From Artemisia argyi (Eukaryota > Streptophyta > Magnoliopsida > Asterales > Asteraceae): 64,000 nucleotides of DNA. The translations under genes and the position numbers were made by a program. Below the pieces are notes generated by a model, which worked only from the letters and a program-made list of their open reading frames with translations, did no database searches and was not told where the DNA came from. This document shows positions 47,077 through 60,100 of the stretch, one piece after another. The number at the start of each line of letters is the position of its first letter. Position 1 is the stretch's first letter. The stretch covers positions 80,808,972 through 80,872,971 of the forward strand of contig CM060707.1 of NCBI GenBank assembly GCA_030686995.1, written 5' to 3'.

Positions 47077-49865
47077 TGTAAGACCCAAAAATTTTGAACA
47101 TCTGAAATACCCAAAATGCCCTTCAAGTTTTAAACTTTTGAAGAAACGTTAATTGTTCAAGACATTTCGTTCCAATTATATCCTAAGTAATTAATTCATT
47201 AATAATTGAACCATAAACGTTTATTCGAATATAAAAGCTTAGGTTAAAATATAATGAATGCGTTTTAAATACTTAGTCGATTCTTTTGTTTTGGTCACAT
47301 ACAAATGAAGACTTGTATATATGGTCTAGATTCGTGATTATTGTAATTTGGCTAGTCTCCCCCAAATCACTCCACAAATTCGGCAATTCCTTTTTTTCCT
47401 CCACCCTATACGTCCTATTTTATAACTGAAGATAACACATCTTTTATTTATCCAAAACCTAAAAACTAAATTATAAAACCCTAAAACTAATCACCTCCAA
47501 AACAGCGGCCACTATTCTCCTTCTTTTTTTTTTTCTGTTCGATCGAGAAGACGCATGGGAGGTTCGATTGTGTTGCTGTAGGAGGGTGTGTGTAGTGTAA
47601 CCATGGTTGTGTTCCTGTTCGACAAGGGTGATTCTGGTTAGAGGTTTTGGTTTGGTCGTGAGTTGTTGCGGAACCGAGGGTGCTGTTCGTGGGTTTATAC
47701 CGCTCGAAAAGTGGGGTGAACGTGGGTAGTAATTGTCTCGGTTTGGTGATGATCTGGTTGGCTCAGGTCAATTATTGTCGATTGGTTCTTTGTTTCTCAT
47801 CTCACTCGCGACGAAGGTAACGACATCATCCTTGTTCGATTCTTCGTTCATTTTGAATTCAGTCATCACGTTAAAACATGTCACCACTGATTGTACTATG
47901 AATACATTATGTAAGGTGCATGAAATATTGGTTTGTCCTCAACACATGTATATGTATGAGTATTATTATGTACGTACATAGGACCTAAAATCTGTTATTA
48001 ATTGACTAAATATAATTTGCTTGTTCATGTAATTTCTGTCCCAATCTGTTTATTAAATCGGAGATATAAAAGTTGTTTATTAGATCGACTATAAAGGTCT
48101 GTATGAAAACATACTCATGTTGCTGTTTCGACTTGGGTTTTTATATATAAATCTGATTTGCATTTGACACTAATAACACTTGAGTTAATCTAATATTGAA
48201 CTAAAAGAGTAAATACATGCTTGTTCTGTTTTCTTTCGAATCGCAAAAATAAACAAAAGGGTGTCACGGCTTATTTTAATTCAACAATATCAAAAGCGTG
48301 CGAGTCGATTTCGGTAAGGTTCCTGTTATAATATCATACGAGAAGAAGGCATGCATGCATTATGTAATCTTTGTAGCCTAACTTTATTAATCTCATATTT
48401 AAACTTAAATTTACTATATTGACACTTTTGACCCTAAACTATTATGAATTGGCGTAATGGAACTTCAATCTATCATAATGGTTAATTTGAATTTTTAACT
48501 TAATGATTCGTTAATTATTATTATTAATGACCAATCATACTAAATCGGAAAACTTACTTAAAAATAGAAAGAAACCTAAAATGGGTAATTTGATCTAAAA
48601 TGAGCGTAAGAATAATAAAGACGATTATTAAATCGTGTAGATTCGCTGAAGAAGGAGTAACTTCCGATCTTTGTGATGTGTTTGCACTTGCGGGTTAAGG
48701 TACAGATATTCTATCCCTTCTCAGTAGGGACTTCTCATTACTTTTCGATCCTTGACTTTGATTCGTTTGCTATGTTATGATTCATTTTATATGAGCCTTT
48801 GCTATGATCCCGTTGATATGATTCTGTTTGCTATCCATTCTGTTATGATGATCTGATTACTATCTCTTTGATATGAGATTCTGTTCTGTTATGCTCTGGG
48901 AGCTTTGTTATGATTATGGATAGCTTTGCTTTGTTTGTTCTGATATGTTCTGTTCTGATGCCCGAGTTTTTAGTCTACTCATGGAGGTACCATGGGCGTG
49001 TCATTGAGGCACCAATGGCATGACACTATCTGGGGCGGTGTGATTAGTCCCCGGCGTCCCCGTCTGATTATGATATGATATGAGATCTCTTGGCCACTTT
49101 GTATATGATTTGTTTGTGGGGGGCGTATGGATGCATCCTAGGATTTGTTCTGATATGATACGATTTGGTTTGGTGACTGGCTGTACGTGCCTTGTACCCC
49201 TTTCACGTCTGGTACATTGGAGCTAGCTACTCTATGTACACCCTATGAATTGACGGATATGTGATTATGTGATTTGAGACCTATTCGAGTATCTCGTTAG
49301 GTCGGCTCGTGGCTTTCTTATGTTTCGTATGTCTATTCGAGTATCTCGTTAGACAAGCCTTTGTTGATACGTGCTCTTTGATTCTGGTTACTATATGATT
49401 CATATTATCACTTGACTCTTCGTACTCATTATTCATTTGACAGATGATATTTGTTTCAGCAGGAGCTTATGATTTCTTTTCTTATACTTATATACATTTC
49501 ATTCATTCGTTTGCTTTGTTATATATCTGTTCACTGGGCTTTTTAAGCTCAGCCGCATTTCCTTTCCTGCGGCAGGTTATAGGTTGGAAGCTGGGGTTGG
49601 GTGAAGAGAGAGCATAGAAGCTTTAGTGGACTACCCCATGGACTAGAATCCCATTACATCTGGACTAGTTTGTACTTGGATTAGATTAGACTTTCTTTAG
49701 TTTGTATTATCCTTTCTTTTATAGTTTTAGTATTTCTTTTATACTTTTATATCTTTCCCTTGTAACCTTTTGTTTTAAGTTTTCCGCTTGCGTTATATGC
49801 TTTGTCTGCTTTGATATGTCACCATACTGTAGCGCTCCGGACCCATGTCGGGTTGGGGTGTTACA
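47077..49865 (+). repeat. Gyp-2 5' LTR
   Basis: 2789 bp. Contains TGATATGATTCTG-type repeats (48760-48970) and a duplicated TATTCGAGTATCTCGTTAG near 49270 and 49330. The 82-codon ORF at 47733-47981, present in both LTRs, matches nothing. Confidence 0.9.
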
Positions 49866-49868
49866 ATT

Positions 49869-49881
49869 ATGGTATCAGAGC
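49869..49881 (+). promoter_or_regulatory. Primer-binding site, Gyp-2
   Basis: ATGGTATCAGAGC, exact tRNA-Met-type site, four bases after the LTR. Confidence 0.85.
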
Positions 49882-50829
49882 CCAGGCTGCGACTTGTAGT
49901 ACATAAGTTATGGCCTGTGAAGTTTTGGACCCTTAGGTTTGCACCTTAGAAGCTTTAGGAATAACTTTGGGAGGTTTTGCCTTAAGTTTCTCCCCTTAAG
50001 AGCTTTAGTATGACCGGTGAGGATTGGGTAGATATATGATCACACGTTGGTTTTCTTGCTTCCGCTTTACTCTGATTTATACCTTTGCTTTTCGTTAAGC
50101 TCTTATAAGATCATTCGTTTCGGAGACTTAGAAGACTTATTAGGATTCGCAACATGTGTTTAGGATGCCTTTAGACTTCGTAGTGTGCCTTATAGGTTCT
50201 TTCTCTTAAGTTATCATTTTGAACTTCAATTCTTGATTCACTTGACATTCGTTTAGATGCCTTTTGTTCGTTTGGAGATTTGCGTATGTATGAATCCTAC
50301 GTGTTCGACACATTCTATGACTTCTCCCTACTTTTGATTCTTTCTTCATTGCTGAATTTTTTGACCTTACGTATTCCACCCCTATGAACGTTTTGTGATT
50401 TTTCATTGTGTATATTCGATTGTCCGATGTATTCTGGAGATAATTGGAGACGATTTTGTTGTGCTAATTTGTTTACATTGGAGATGTTCGATTCGATGTT
50501 ATTCTGGATTTTGATTTGTTGCCTGAGTATTATGATGATGATGACTGTCATTTTATGTTTGTCACCTTTGACGTTCTGTGAAGTTCATATTCTACACCAT
50601 GATTCTTAACGTGATAATTGTTTATGACCACCTTGTTCTAAAACTCGTGCGTTGATTTCCCCACTGCTGTGAAGATACTTCTCTGATGAAACCCGCCTCG
50701 AGAGTTATAAGATTTGTTTGGAACGTTCGCTGTGTATCTTTGTGTGTTTTTGTTTTATTCATGGAGACTCGTGTCTTATTTTGTGAAAGGACGGGTTACT
50801 CTTTGTATTTCGTTTCGTATTTGTGTGTG
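49882..50829 (+). other. Gyp-2 internal, non-coding
   Basis: No gag or protease motif is recognisable; short ORFs only. It may be scrambled gag sequence. Confidence 0.5.
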
Positions 50830-51045
50830 TGATGCCAATTGTATTGGTTACCTTCCGACTATTCCTATGGATTTGGTTGATCGTGTCTTTCATGAATACT
50901 TGGACAAATTGTCATGGTATGACAGTTTAGTATATTCAGAGACGAAAGAGAAACACGAGTATCATCTTTGTATTTTGTGTCGACATTCTACGTTCGAAGA
51001 AGCCTCTATGACATTCTCGAAGAGTAACTGTTGTGGGACGAAGGA
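50830..51045 (+). pseudogene. Gyp-2 reverse-transcriptase remnant
   Basis: Frame 50867 reads MDLVDRVFHEYLDK, close to the plant Ty3 RT motif around MNRVFHEYLDKF, followed after a gap by LVYSETKEKHEYHL, which corresponds to the residues right after the catalytic double-Asp motif. The catalytic segment itself is replaced by SWYDS. Just upstream, another frame starting ATGCCA resembles the MPFGLTNAP motif. All other pol domains are missing or unrecognisable. An extended ORF to 51085 runs past the recognisable part. Confidence 0.55.
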
Positions 51046-51888
51046 CGAGAGAAGCAGCTGGCTGGAGCCAGACGGGATGGTATGAAGATGGTGGTGACTA
51101 CATCGAAGATTTCCACGCACAGGAGGAAGGACAACACAAGTAGAGTTGCAGTGGAGTATCAACTAGGACGGCTTACTTGGAGGATTGGTGAAGATTTCTT
51201 TCGGCAGAAGATCGTTCAAGCTACATGGTTCACCTACAATGATCATGACAGAGAATAACATGTTGGTTCTCACTTTCAGAAGAGGTGCAAAAGAGTTAGA
51301 CGTCTTGGCATTTGAGCAAGCTTTAGTTCACGAAACGTTAGATCTTGGATTCGTTCTCATCCGTACGATTATTCTACCTATTCTGTTATGCCTTCTCATA
51401 CGTTTTGATACTCTGATTTGTGATTTTGATCGTTAGTATGAATATATTATCCATCTCTTTGTGAGACTCCTAATACGTTTGATGATTCGATTTGTGCTCC
51501 TCCAACTTTGGCAAGTTCCCTTATTCGTTCAGAATTTGGTAGGAATTGAGGAAGATTTATCGCTTAGTACTATCTTCGTGCTTTGCCTCGTATGATATGT
51601 GTTTAGTGTATTTCCTTGTAGGATTCCAACTATCGACTATCATCTGTCATATGTCATCTGCTACGCAATTGTTTCACATTCGTTGGATTAGATTTGTTAC
51701 GATTTGTGTTCTTTGGAGAGCCTGGGGCTGTCCAAATTTGTGAGGATTGAGTCATGAGAAAGTATTCTGTTTGTGAAGATTCTGTTGGAAAGACCTCTCT
51801 GAGTGTGAGGATAATTGCGACATTCCTTGGTAATTTGCCACGTCTCTGTCTAACTTATGCGACTTCAATTTCGCGGACGAAATTTTCC
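51046..51888 (+). other. Gyp-2 internal, decayed 3' part
   Basis: No recognisable domain; a frame with AVEYQLGRLTWRIGEDFF (51140-51200) is unassigned. Near 51860 the sequence TTTCGCGGACGAAATTTT resembles the 3' end common in plant Ty3 chromoviruses. Confidence 0.45.
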
Positions 51889-51905
51889 TTTTAGAGGGGA
51901 AGAAT
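51889..51905 (+). promoter_or_regulatory. Polypurine tract, Gyp-2
   Basis: TTTTAGAGGGGAAGAAT directly before the LTR start TGTAAG. Confidence 0.75.
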
Positions 51906-54736
51906 TGTAAGACCCAAAAATTTTGAACATCTGAAATACCCAAAATGCCCTTCAAGTTTTAAACTTTTGAAGAAACGTTAATTGTTCAAGACATTTCGTT
52001 CCAATTATATCCTAAGTAATTAATTCATTAATAATTGAACCATAAACGTTTATTCGAATATAAAAGCTTAGGTTAAAATATAATGAATGCGTTTTAAATA
52101 CTTAGTCGATTCTTTTGTTTTGGTCACATACGAATGAAGACTTGTATATATGGTCTAGATTCGTGATTATTGTAATTTGGCTAGTCTCCCCCAAATCACT
52201 CCACAAATTCGGCAATTCCTTTTTTTCCTCCACCCTATACGTCCTATTTTATAACTGAAGATAACACATCTTTTATTTAACCAAAACCTAAAAACTAAAT
52301 TATAAAACCCTAAAACTAATCACCTCCAAAACAGCGGCCACTATTCTCCTTCTTTTTTTTTCTGTTCGATCGAGAAGACGCATGGGAGGTTCGATTGTGT
52401 TGCTGTAGGAGGGTGTGTGTAGTGTAACCATGGTTGTGTTCCTGTTCGACAAGGGTGATTCTGGTTAGAGGTTTTGGTTTGGTCGTGAGTTGTTGCGGAA
52501 CCGAGGGTGCTGTTCGTGGGTTTATACCGCTCGAAAAGTGGGGTGAACGTGGGTAGTAATTGTCTCGGTTTGGTGATGATCTGGTTGGCTCAGGTCAATT
52601 ATTGTCGATTGGTTCTTTGTTTCTCATCTCACTCGCGACGAAGGTAACGACATCATCCTTGTTCGATTCTTCGTTCATTTTGAATTCAGTCATCACGTTA
52701 AAACATGTCACCACTGATTGTACTATGAATACATTATGTAAGGTGCATGAAATATTGGTTTGTCCTCAACACATGTATATGTATGAGTATTATTATGTAC
52801 GTACATAGGACCTAAAATCTGTTATTAATTGACTAAATATAATTTGCTTGTTCATGTAATTTCTGTCCCAATCTGTTTATTAAATCGGAGATATAAAAGT
52901 TGTTTATTAGATCGACTATAAAGGTCTGTATGAAAACATACTCATGTTGCTGTTTCGACTTGGGTTTTTATATATAAATCTGATTTGCATTTGACACTAA
53001 TAACACTTGAGTTAATCTAATATTGAACTAAAAGAGTAAATACATGCTTGTTCTGTTTTCTTTCGAATCGCAAAAATAAACAAAAGGGTGTCACGGCTTA
53101 TTTTAATTCAACAATATCAAAAGCGTGCGAGTCGATTTCGGTAAGGTTCCTGTTATAATATCATACGAGAAGAAGGCATGCATGCATTATGTAATCTTTG
53201 TAGCCTAACTTTATTAATCTCATATTTAAACTTAAATTTACTATATTGACACTTTTGACCCTAAACTATTATGAATTGGCGTAATGGAACTTCAATCTAT
53301 CATAATGGTTAATTTGAATTTTTAACTTAATGATTCGTTAATTATTATTATTAATGACCAATCATACTAAATCGGAAAACTTACTTAAAAATAGAAAGAA
53401 ACCTAAAATGGGTAATTTGATCTAAAATGAGCGTAAGAATAATAAAGACGATTATTAAATCGTGTAGATTCGCTGAAGAAGGAGTAACTTCCGATCTTTG
53501 TGATGTGTTTGCACTTGCGGGTTAAGGTACAGATATTCTATCCCTTCTCAGTAGGGACTTCTCATTACTTTTCGATCCTTGACTTTGATTCGTTTGCTAT
53601 GTTATGATTCATTTTATATGAGCCTTTGCTATGATCCCTTTGATATGATTCTGTTTGCTATCCATTCTGTTATGATGATCTGATTACTATCTCTTCGATA
53701 TGAGATTCTGTTCTATTATGCTCTGGGAGCTTTGTTATGATTATGGATAGCTTTGCTTTGTTTGTTCTGATATGTTCTGTTCTGATGCCCGAGTTTTTAG
53801 TCTACTCATGGAGGTACCATGGGCGTGTCATTGAGGCACCAATGGCATGACACTATCTGGGGCGGTGTGATTAGTCCCCGGCGTCCCCGTCTGATTATGA
53901 TATGATATGAGATCTCTTGGCCACTTTGTATATGATTTGTTTGTGGGGGGCGTATGGATGCATCCTAGGATTTGTTCTGATATGATACGATTTGGTTTGG
54001 TGACTGGCTGTACGTGCCTTGTACCCCTTTCACGTCTGGTACATTGGAGCTAGCTACTCTATGTACACCCTATGAATTGACGGATATGTGATTATGTGAT
54101 TTGAGACCTATTCGAGTATCTCGTTAGGTCGGCTCGTGGCTTTCTTATGTTTCGTATGTCTATTCGAGTATCTCGTTAGACAAGCCTTTGTTGATACGTG
54201 CTCTTTGATTCTGGTTACTATATGATTCATATTATCACTTGACTCTTCGTACTCATTATTCATTTGACTTATGATATTTGTTCAGTTATCGTTGATCTCT
54301 TATGCATTTGACAGATGATATTTGTTTCAGCAGGAGCTTATGATTTCTTTTCTTATACTTATATACATTTCATTCATTCGTTTGCTTTGTTATATATCTG
54401 TTCACTGGGCATTTTAAGCTCAGCCGCATTTCCTTTCCTGCGGCAGGTTATAGGTTGGAAGCTGGGGTTGGGTGAAGAGAGAGCATAGAAGCTTTAGTGG
54501 ACTACCCCATGGACTAGAATCCCATTACATCTGGACTAGTTTGTACTTGGATTAGATTAGACTTTCTTTAGTTTGTATTATCCTTTCTTTTATAGTTTTA
54601 GTATTTCTTTTATACTTTTATATCTTTCCCTTGTAACCTTTTGTTTTAAGTTTTCCGCTTGCGTTATATGCTTTGTCTGCTTTGATATGTCACCATACTG
54701 TAGCGCTCCGGACCCATGTCGGGTTGGGGTGTTACA
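51906..54736 (+). repeat. Gyp-2 3' LTR
   Basis: 2831 bp. It has about 45 bp (near 54268-54312) that the 5' LTR lacks; ATTTGAC flanks it on both sides, so the 5' copy probably lost it by short-repeat deletion. The ORF at 54573-55586 starts in this LTR only because the frame happens to be open. Confidence 0.9.
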
Positions 54737-54741
54737 GACAT

Positions 54742-55586
54742 GGTGGAATACGCAGATTCAAGCTAGGGGAAGAGCGGCAGCTGTAGGTATGACATGGGAC
54801 GATTTTAAGGCATTATTGAAAGAGGAATACTGCCCGGATAACGAGAAGCAGAAGCTGGAGGATGAACTCTATCATCACTCTATGATAGGGGCTAGACATG
54901 CAGCCTACACAGATCGATTCCATGAATTAGCCAGACTAGTTCCACACCTAGTTACCCCTGAGTCCAAGAGGATCGAGAGGTACATATATGGTCTTGTCCC
55001 AGAAATTCGTGGGACTGTGAAAACAACTGAGCCTTCTACAATTCAGAGTGCAATATTGAGAGCAGGGACTCTGACAGATGAAATGGTTAGAAATGGAAGC
55101 TTGAGGAACAGTGATAAAAGGAAGGGAACAAGCGAGTTAAACAAGCAAATGGGCACAATAGCTGACAACAAAAGGGCAAGGACCTTTGCGGCAACTAATT
55201 CTAGTCAGAAAGAGTATTTAGGCCCGCATCCTAAATGTACGAAGTGTAACTTTCATCATCAAAAGATTGCGCCCTGCCGTGTGTGTGCATTTTGCAGACA
55301 GTCTAGTCATTTTACAAACCAGTGTAGAGAACTAGCAAATGTGGGCAATATGACGAACAACCAAAGGACATGCTATGAATGTAACAGCCCGGATCACTTT
55401 CGGAACAACTGTCCTAAGTTGAAAAGAAATCTTAACCAAGGAGGCAATCGTCCAAACTTAGCAGCAGCAATTGAAGGGCCACGAGATGAGGCCAATGAGA
55501 TTCCACCCGCAATTGGCAGAGCTTACTTCTTAGGAAATCCTATCACTCAACATGTCCGCGGTAGCACAACGGGTACATTCTCTTGA
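54742..55586 (+). pseudogene. Gyp-1 gag, 3' part
   Basis: Open for about 280 codons: WWNTQIQARGRAAAVGMTWD, AAYTDRFHELARLVPHLVTP, then two cysteine-rich segments CRVCAFCRQSSHFTNQC and CYECNSPDHFRNNC (CCHC zinc knuckles that bind RNA). After GTF a one-base shift is needed to continue into LLNNYRILVAL, which resembles the protease start, and homology ends near 55610. Together with 46782-47076 this is nearly a full Gag. No protease active site, RT or integrase follows. Confidence 0.85.
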
Positions 55587-56029
55587 ACAACTATCGTATT
55601 TTAGTAGCACTTAAGTCTTAATATAGGACCTATACACAACATTGACTAATCTGAGACCTAGCAGCATTAACCCTAGTCATACTAACATTAGTAATTTGAT
55701 TAGTGTAAGCAATTCCAAAGTCGAGCCAATCTTTCAAAAGATCTTTTTCAAGGATGTTGAATCCAGACCTTGATTTTTAGCTTGGTTCTAGTGACTGTTC
55801 TTGTTTGATTGGGTTGCGAAAATCAAGCTAAAAGTTAAAGTCATCACTCAAACCGATTTAGCCTAATCTCATGACTGTTCTTGTTTGATTGGGTTGTGGG
55901 ATTAAGTGAAAATCGGTTACCTAAAGGATTAACCTAAAGGAGGTCTTTTGAGGATTATGCTCGGGATTGGGAAGGTTTGCCTCATCAAGTCTGACCACGA
56001 GAACATACCTAGTTGGATAGAAACCCACA
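55587..56029 (+). other. Unassigned junction DNA in Gyp-1
   Basis: About 430 bp between the gag/protease remnant and the copied flank. It has a direct repeat GACTGTTCTTGTTTGATTGG at 55793 and 55873 (80-bp spacing). No coding motif. It may be filler DNA or an internal fragment. Confidence 0.5.
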
Positions 56030-57189
56030 TACTTAAGTTTGACTACGGTCAACCATTCCTCTCATCAGCAGTAACCATATGGTACATCCGCAGAAACAAC
56101 CCATTCGAAGGAACCAATCTCTAGTAAAAATCACTTGTTTGGTCAAACATTCTAATTACATTCCAACCACCTATTAATTGTCATTAACTTTTTCTAAGAA
56201 CGAGCTTGACTTGGCTTATAAATAAGAGGTAAAAATCCCCAAATCTCACCAACCAAATTATCAAACCCTAGTTTACCACCACATAACTCACTCAATAGCA
56301 ATCATGAGTCTAAAACAAGAAATCATCAACATTTCCTCCGATTCATCATCAAACACATCAGAGGATCCTAATACGTGGATTCTAATCCAACCTCCACCTC
56401 GTGAACTCACATCACCCTTTATCTGTACATAATCAGATGAAGATGAACCCTAAAACAATCCTCCCTCAACCCCATCTGAAGAGGATCTTTCCAAACTCCC
56501 CCGCTGGGTTTATTACTCAGATGCTGAAGATTCCACCAAGCATCTAGAGCCAACCTTCAACCGATTGATGCAGCAAGAACTAGAGAGGGCTGTGGCATCA
56601 CTCCTAAAGCATCCAGTGCCTGAAAGATCTTAATCCTCCTGACCACGACCACCAACAAGAACAAGAAGGTCAAATCCTCCTCTCGCAAGATCAAGGGATG
56701 TGATTATTGGGCTACCCTGTCCTCAGCAGTATGATACATTCAAAGACAAGGGTAAGAGGAAGGTTGCTGATGTGGAAGGGAAGGGAAAAGGGAAGATGGA
56801 GTAGGTGTCAGGGGTGGTAGCTTTTGGGTATAGGTGCTAGTGGTTAGGTTGATGGTAGATGTTTGTGTTTAGTTGTGTTGTCTTTTGTCAAGATCCTGTA
56901 ACTTCAAATCATATGTAACTTGAATGATGATCAATAGAAGTTATATTTTTCCATGTTTTATCTCATGGTGTTTGTTTCCCCTGATTTATTTCCCCTTTAC
57001 CACTGATGAGTACCAATGAGATGTGCATCAGCAGGAACACTACTTCAACTTTTCTTCCATGATCATTCCTCTCACATGATCATCAGCATAAACATAGAGC
57101 TACAAAAACAAACAACCAAAACAAAGAAACACAATCCATACTAAACAGATAATTGTTAGTCTAAATAAAATTAAACCTGCAAAACAAAG
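56030..57189 (+). repeat. Copy of Gyp-1's left flank inside Gyp-1
   Basis: Matches 42014-43173 at a constant offset of 14016; by eye I find no difference in 1160 bp. It includes the antisense ORF, its TATA box (56217-56224) and the CAAAG target duplication (57185-57189). The next 120 bp, in the LTR, already show three differences, so the identity stops sharply at the LTR boundary. Confidence 0.85.
56304..56804 (+). pseudogene. Second copy of the antisense ORF
   Basis: Identical in length, frame and stop positions to 42288-42788, lying in the copied flank. Its decay therefore predates the copying. Confidence 0.5.
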
Positions 57190-60100
57190 TGTCACAACTC
57201 ACCATTTCAGGTCATTTCAGGTCATTTCGGGAACTTTGGAAAAAAAAAACACTATTCATAAATCACTATTCATCAAAACACTATTCATCGTTTTACTTTT
57301 CATCATTTTCGAGGTCATTTTGATATTCTGAGAAACATTTGGGAAATTTACTATTCACTAAACACTATTCATTTCCGGAAAAATTTTCACTATTCACTTG
57401 CATTACTCATTTCATCGTAAATTTAGTTTACGGGTATTCAAATTCGCGTAACCGGATTGGTTTAGGTGCGAATTCATTTCATTAGTGTTGAGAACACTGC
57501 ATACGGACTGGAGATAGTCTGCATATCATCATAACAACATTTTCATGTTATACCACTCTCAGGATTTTCAAATTTATATATTTGATACATTTAACGTTTT
57601 TACGTATAAGTATTTATAGTAAACGTTAACACCCGGTTTATACACGACGAATATATCTAAATATTCCCACAATGGTCCCGACATATTTTTATATCCATTT
57701 TAACATCATAAAAGTTATAACATTCAGTTGCCCAGTATTTTGGAAATTTATTTTATTTATAACGTACGCGTATGAATATAACGACGGTTTTCGTGAAAAC
57801 TAAACATTAATCACCCGATCACTCAGTAAATGTACCCAACATATTTTTAATATGTTTTTAACATTATTATAACATTATTTTCATCCCGGTTAGCTTTGTG
57901 AACGTTTATTGCTATTAAACCCGGTACCCGATTTTAACGAATAACACGTAATAACACTTAACGCTACACTAGATTTCTAATTAAATACCAAGTACCCCTA
58001 CCCCCCCCCCCTTCTACCCTTGAAAAACCGGCCATATGAACACCCTTTTAACCCTATGCATTAACTCCTAAGTATTAAACTAATAAACCCTTAAAAACCT
58101 TACTTTACTAAAAATCTTGAATCATAATCCACACTTTTTTAGAAAGATCAAAAGTTATCTCATCTCTTCCTTCCTCTCTTGCAAACCCACGACCAAACCA
58201 CCATATATAGATCAAGTGATCATTTTTCAAAAGTTATAACACTAAACTTGTTCCTTTTACTTGCCTAATCAAGAATCAATCAAGAAAAATACAAGAAATC
58301 CAAGCATAATCATCATCTAATCATCTCATTTTATCAAGTAAGTTATCAACTTTATTTTTACATGAAACATCTTATATTTACTTGTATTACATGATTTCCA
58401 TGCTAAAAACCATGTACAACTAGCTATACCACCATTTATTTTGTCTAAAATGAAACATACAAACCCTAACTTTTTATTTATGAATCCCCTTGCTATAATA
58501 ACTTGGTTAGGAGTCCATGGCACCCTAAGAAGGTGTATGGTAGGATTAGATTAGCTATGTGGTGATTACAAGAGGTTTGGTGATGGTAGAAATTAGTTAT
58601 AAACCTTGAAAACTTGATTTGGAACCTATTTTAGACATGCTGTCCCATTTTGTGAAAACCTGGAAAATCAGTAAACACCAAGGGAACTTTGGCAAAATTT
58701 TTAGAAAATACTTTCAAAAACGAATCCGTAGGCGAAAGAACGGATTAAAAAGAGTTTATAACGAAGAAGTTATGATTTTTGTAAGATTGTAGACGAAAAG
58801 TATTTTTCTGAAAATGTTTGCTGTTGGACGTTTTTCATTGGAAAAAAAGAGACTTTAGACGTAACCCGGAGGAGCCGAGCTTTCCAAAATATATTACTAC
58901 ATACTAAGACGTAACCGTGGACATAAAGAACAAGTAAAACGGACAAGTAACGACAAAGATATTCACGTTTGAATATCGGCTAAAACCATTTTTATTTGAC
59001 AGCTTTTAATAAAAATGGACACTAAAACTACGAAGTACTTTTATAAGCTAGAAATAATATTAAGTACCAAGCTTTATAACTAATGAAGTATTAGTTATTA
59101 CAAGTATATTTTCATCATTTCAAGGATTACAACCCGAGTATTTCAACGCTAACATGGAAACATACGATATATATATAAGTATATATATATTACAACTAGC
59201 TTATTATATTTTCTAATAGCAATATTTTTCCACATTCTTGGATTATATATTTTTGATAACACAAGTGTTTTTCCAAAGACTAGAGTGGTATAGAAACATG
59301 AGCATGGACATTCATAACATCATTTGGTGATCTAAATGAGATCATTCATCATTCATTTTAGGTTGCGGCAGGTAACCGTGCATTGTTGTCCTTAACATTC
59401 CGTTGCATTGTACTATTACTTCGAGGTGAGTCATAGCCCCTACTCTTTTCATTGTTCTATCAACTCTTTGGGGGAGATACATGCTACTACTTGCTTACTT
59501 GTACGGATTCACATAACATTATACTTGATTACATTATACTTGATTTCATTATTCTTGATTACATACATACATGATTGATACATGCACACATACTTACTAT
59601 TATACTTTGGGAAATGGCCCTAGATTAAGTTGCTGGGCACAACCATGGATACATACATACAGACTTCCAATGGCCCTAGATTAAGTTGCTGGGCACAACC
59701 ATGGATACATACATACAGACTTCCAATGGCCCTAGATTTAGTTGCTGGGCACAACCATGGATACATACATACAGACTTCCAATGGCCCCAAATTAAGTTG
59801 CTGGACACAACCATTGAGACATACATACAAACATGAGGTCTTCGGATATGAAGTGTAGACTCACTACTAATTGCTTAACTGTTGTTATGAACTTATACAT
59901 ATCTTAATCATATTATATTGTAGCAGTGGGTTGTAAACACACAGGTTACAAGTCTCTTATGGCGGGACTTGCAACTGAGTGGATTTACGATGCCTTTGCT
60001 GTGTGAACATTCTTTATAGGCTTTTCATCTGTACTAAGACAAACTCTATGAACTCACCAACCTTTGTGTTGACACTTTTAAGCATGTTTATCTCAGGTTA

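Larger units (their letters stand above)
47077..54736 (+). mobile_element. Gyp-2: young Ty3-type element nested in Gyp-1 gag
   Basis: LTRs 47077-49865 and 51906-54736 begin TGTAAGACCC and end GGGGTGTTACA, with perfect GACAT target duplications. By eye only about six substitutions separate the LTRs, apart from a T-run difference and one 45-bp indel, so it is the youngest insertion here. The 2.04-kb internal region holds primer site, an RT remnant and a polypurine tract but no usable gene. Confidence 0.9.

Noticed and set aside
47733..52808. 82-codon ORF conserved in two places
   Set aside because: Identity reflects young LTRs of Gyp-2, not selection.
54573..54741. N-terminus of the 337-codon ORF as a signal peptide or membrane segment
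   Set aside because: This hydrophobic start is translated Gyp-2 LTR; the real gag begins before the insertion at 46782 or earlier.
59616..59836. CRISPR-like or coding repeat (open on both strands for 68 codons)
   Set aside because: Directly adjacent 56-bp units without spacers; a minisatellite in a plant LTR whose period happens to leave frames open.
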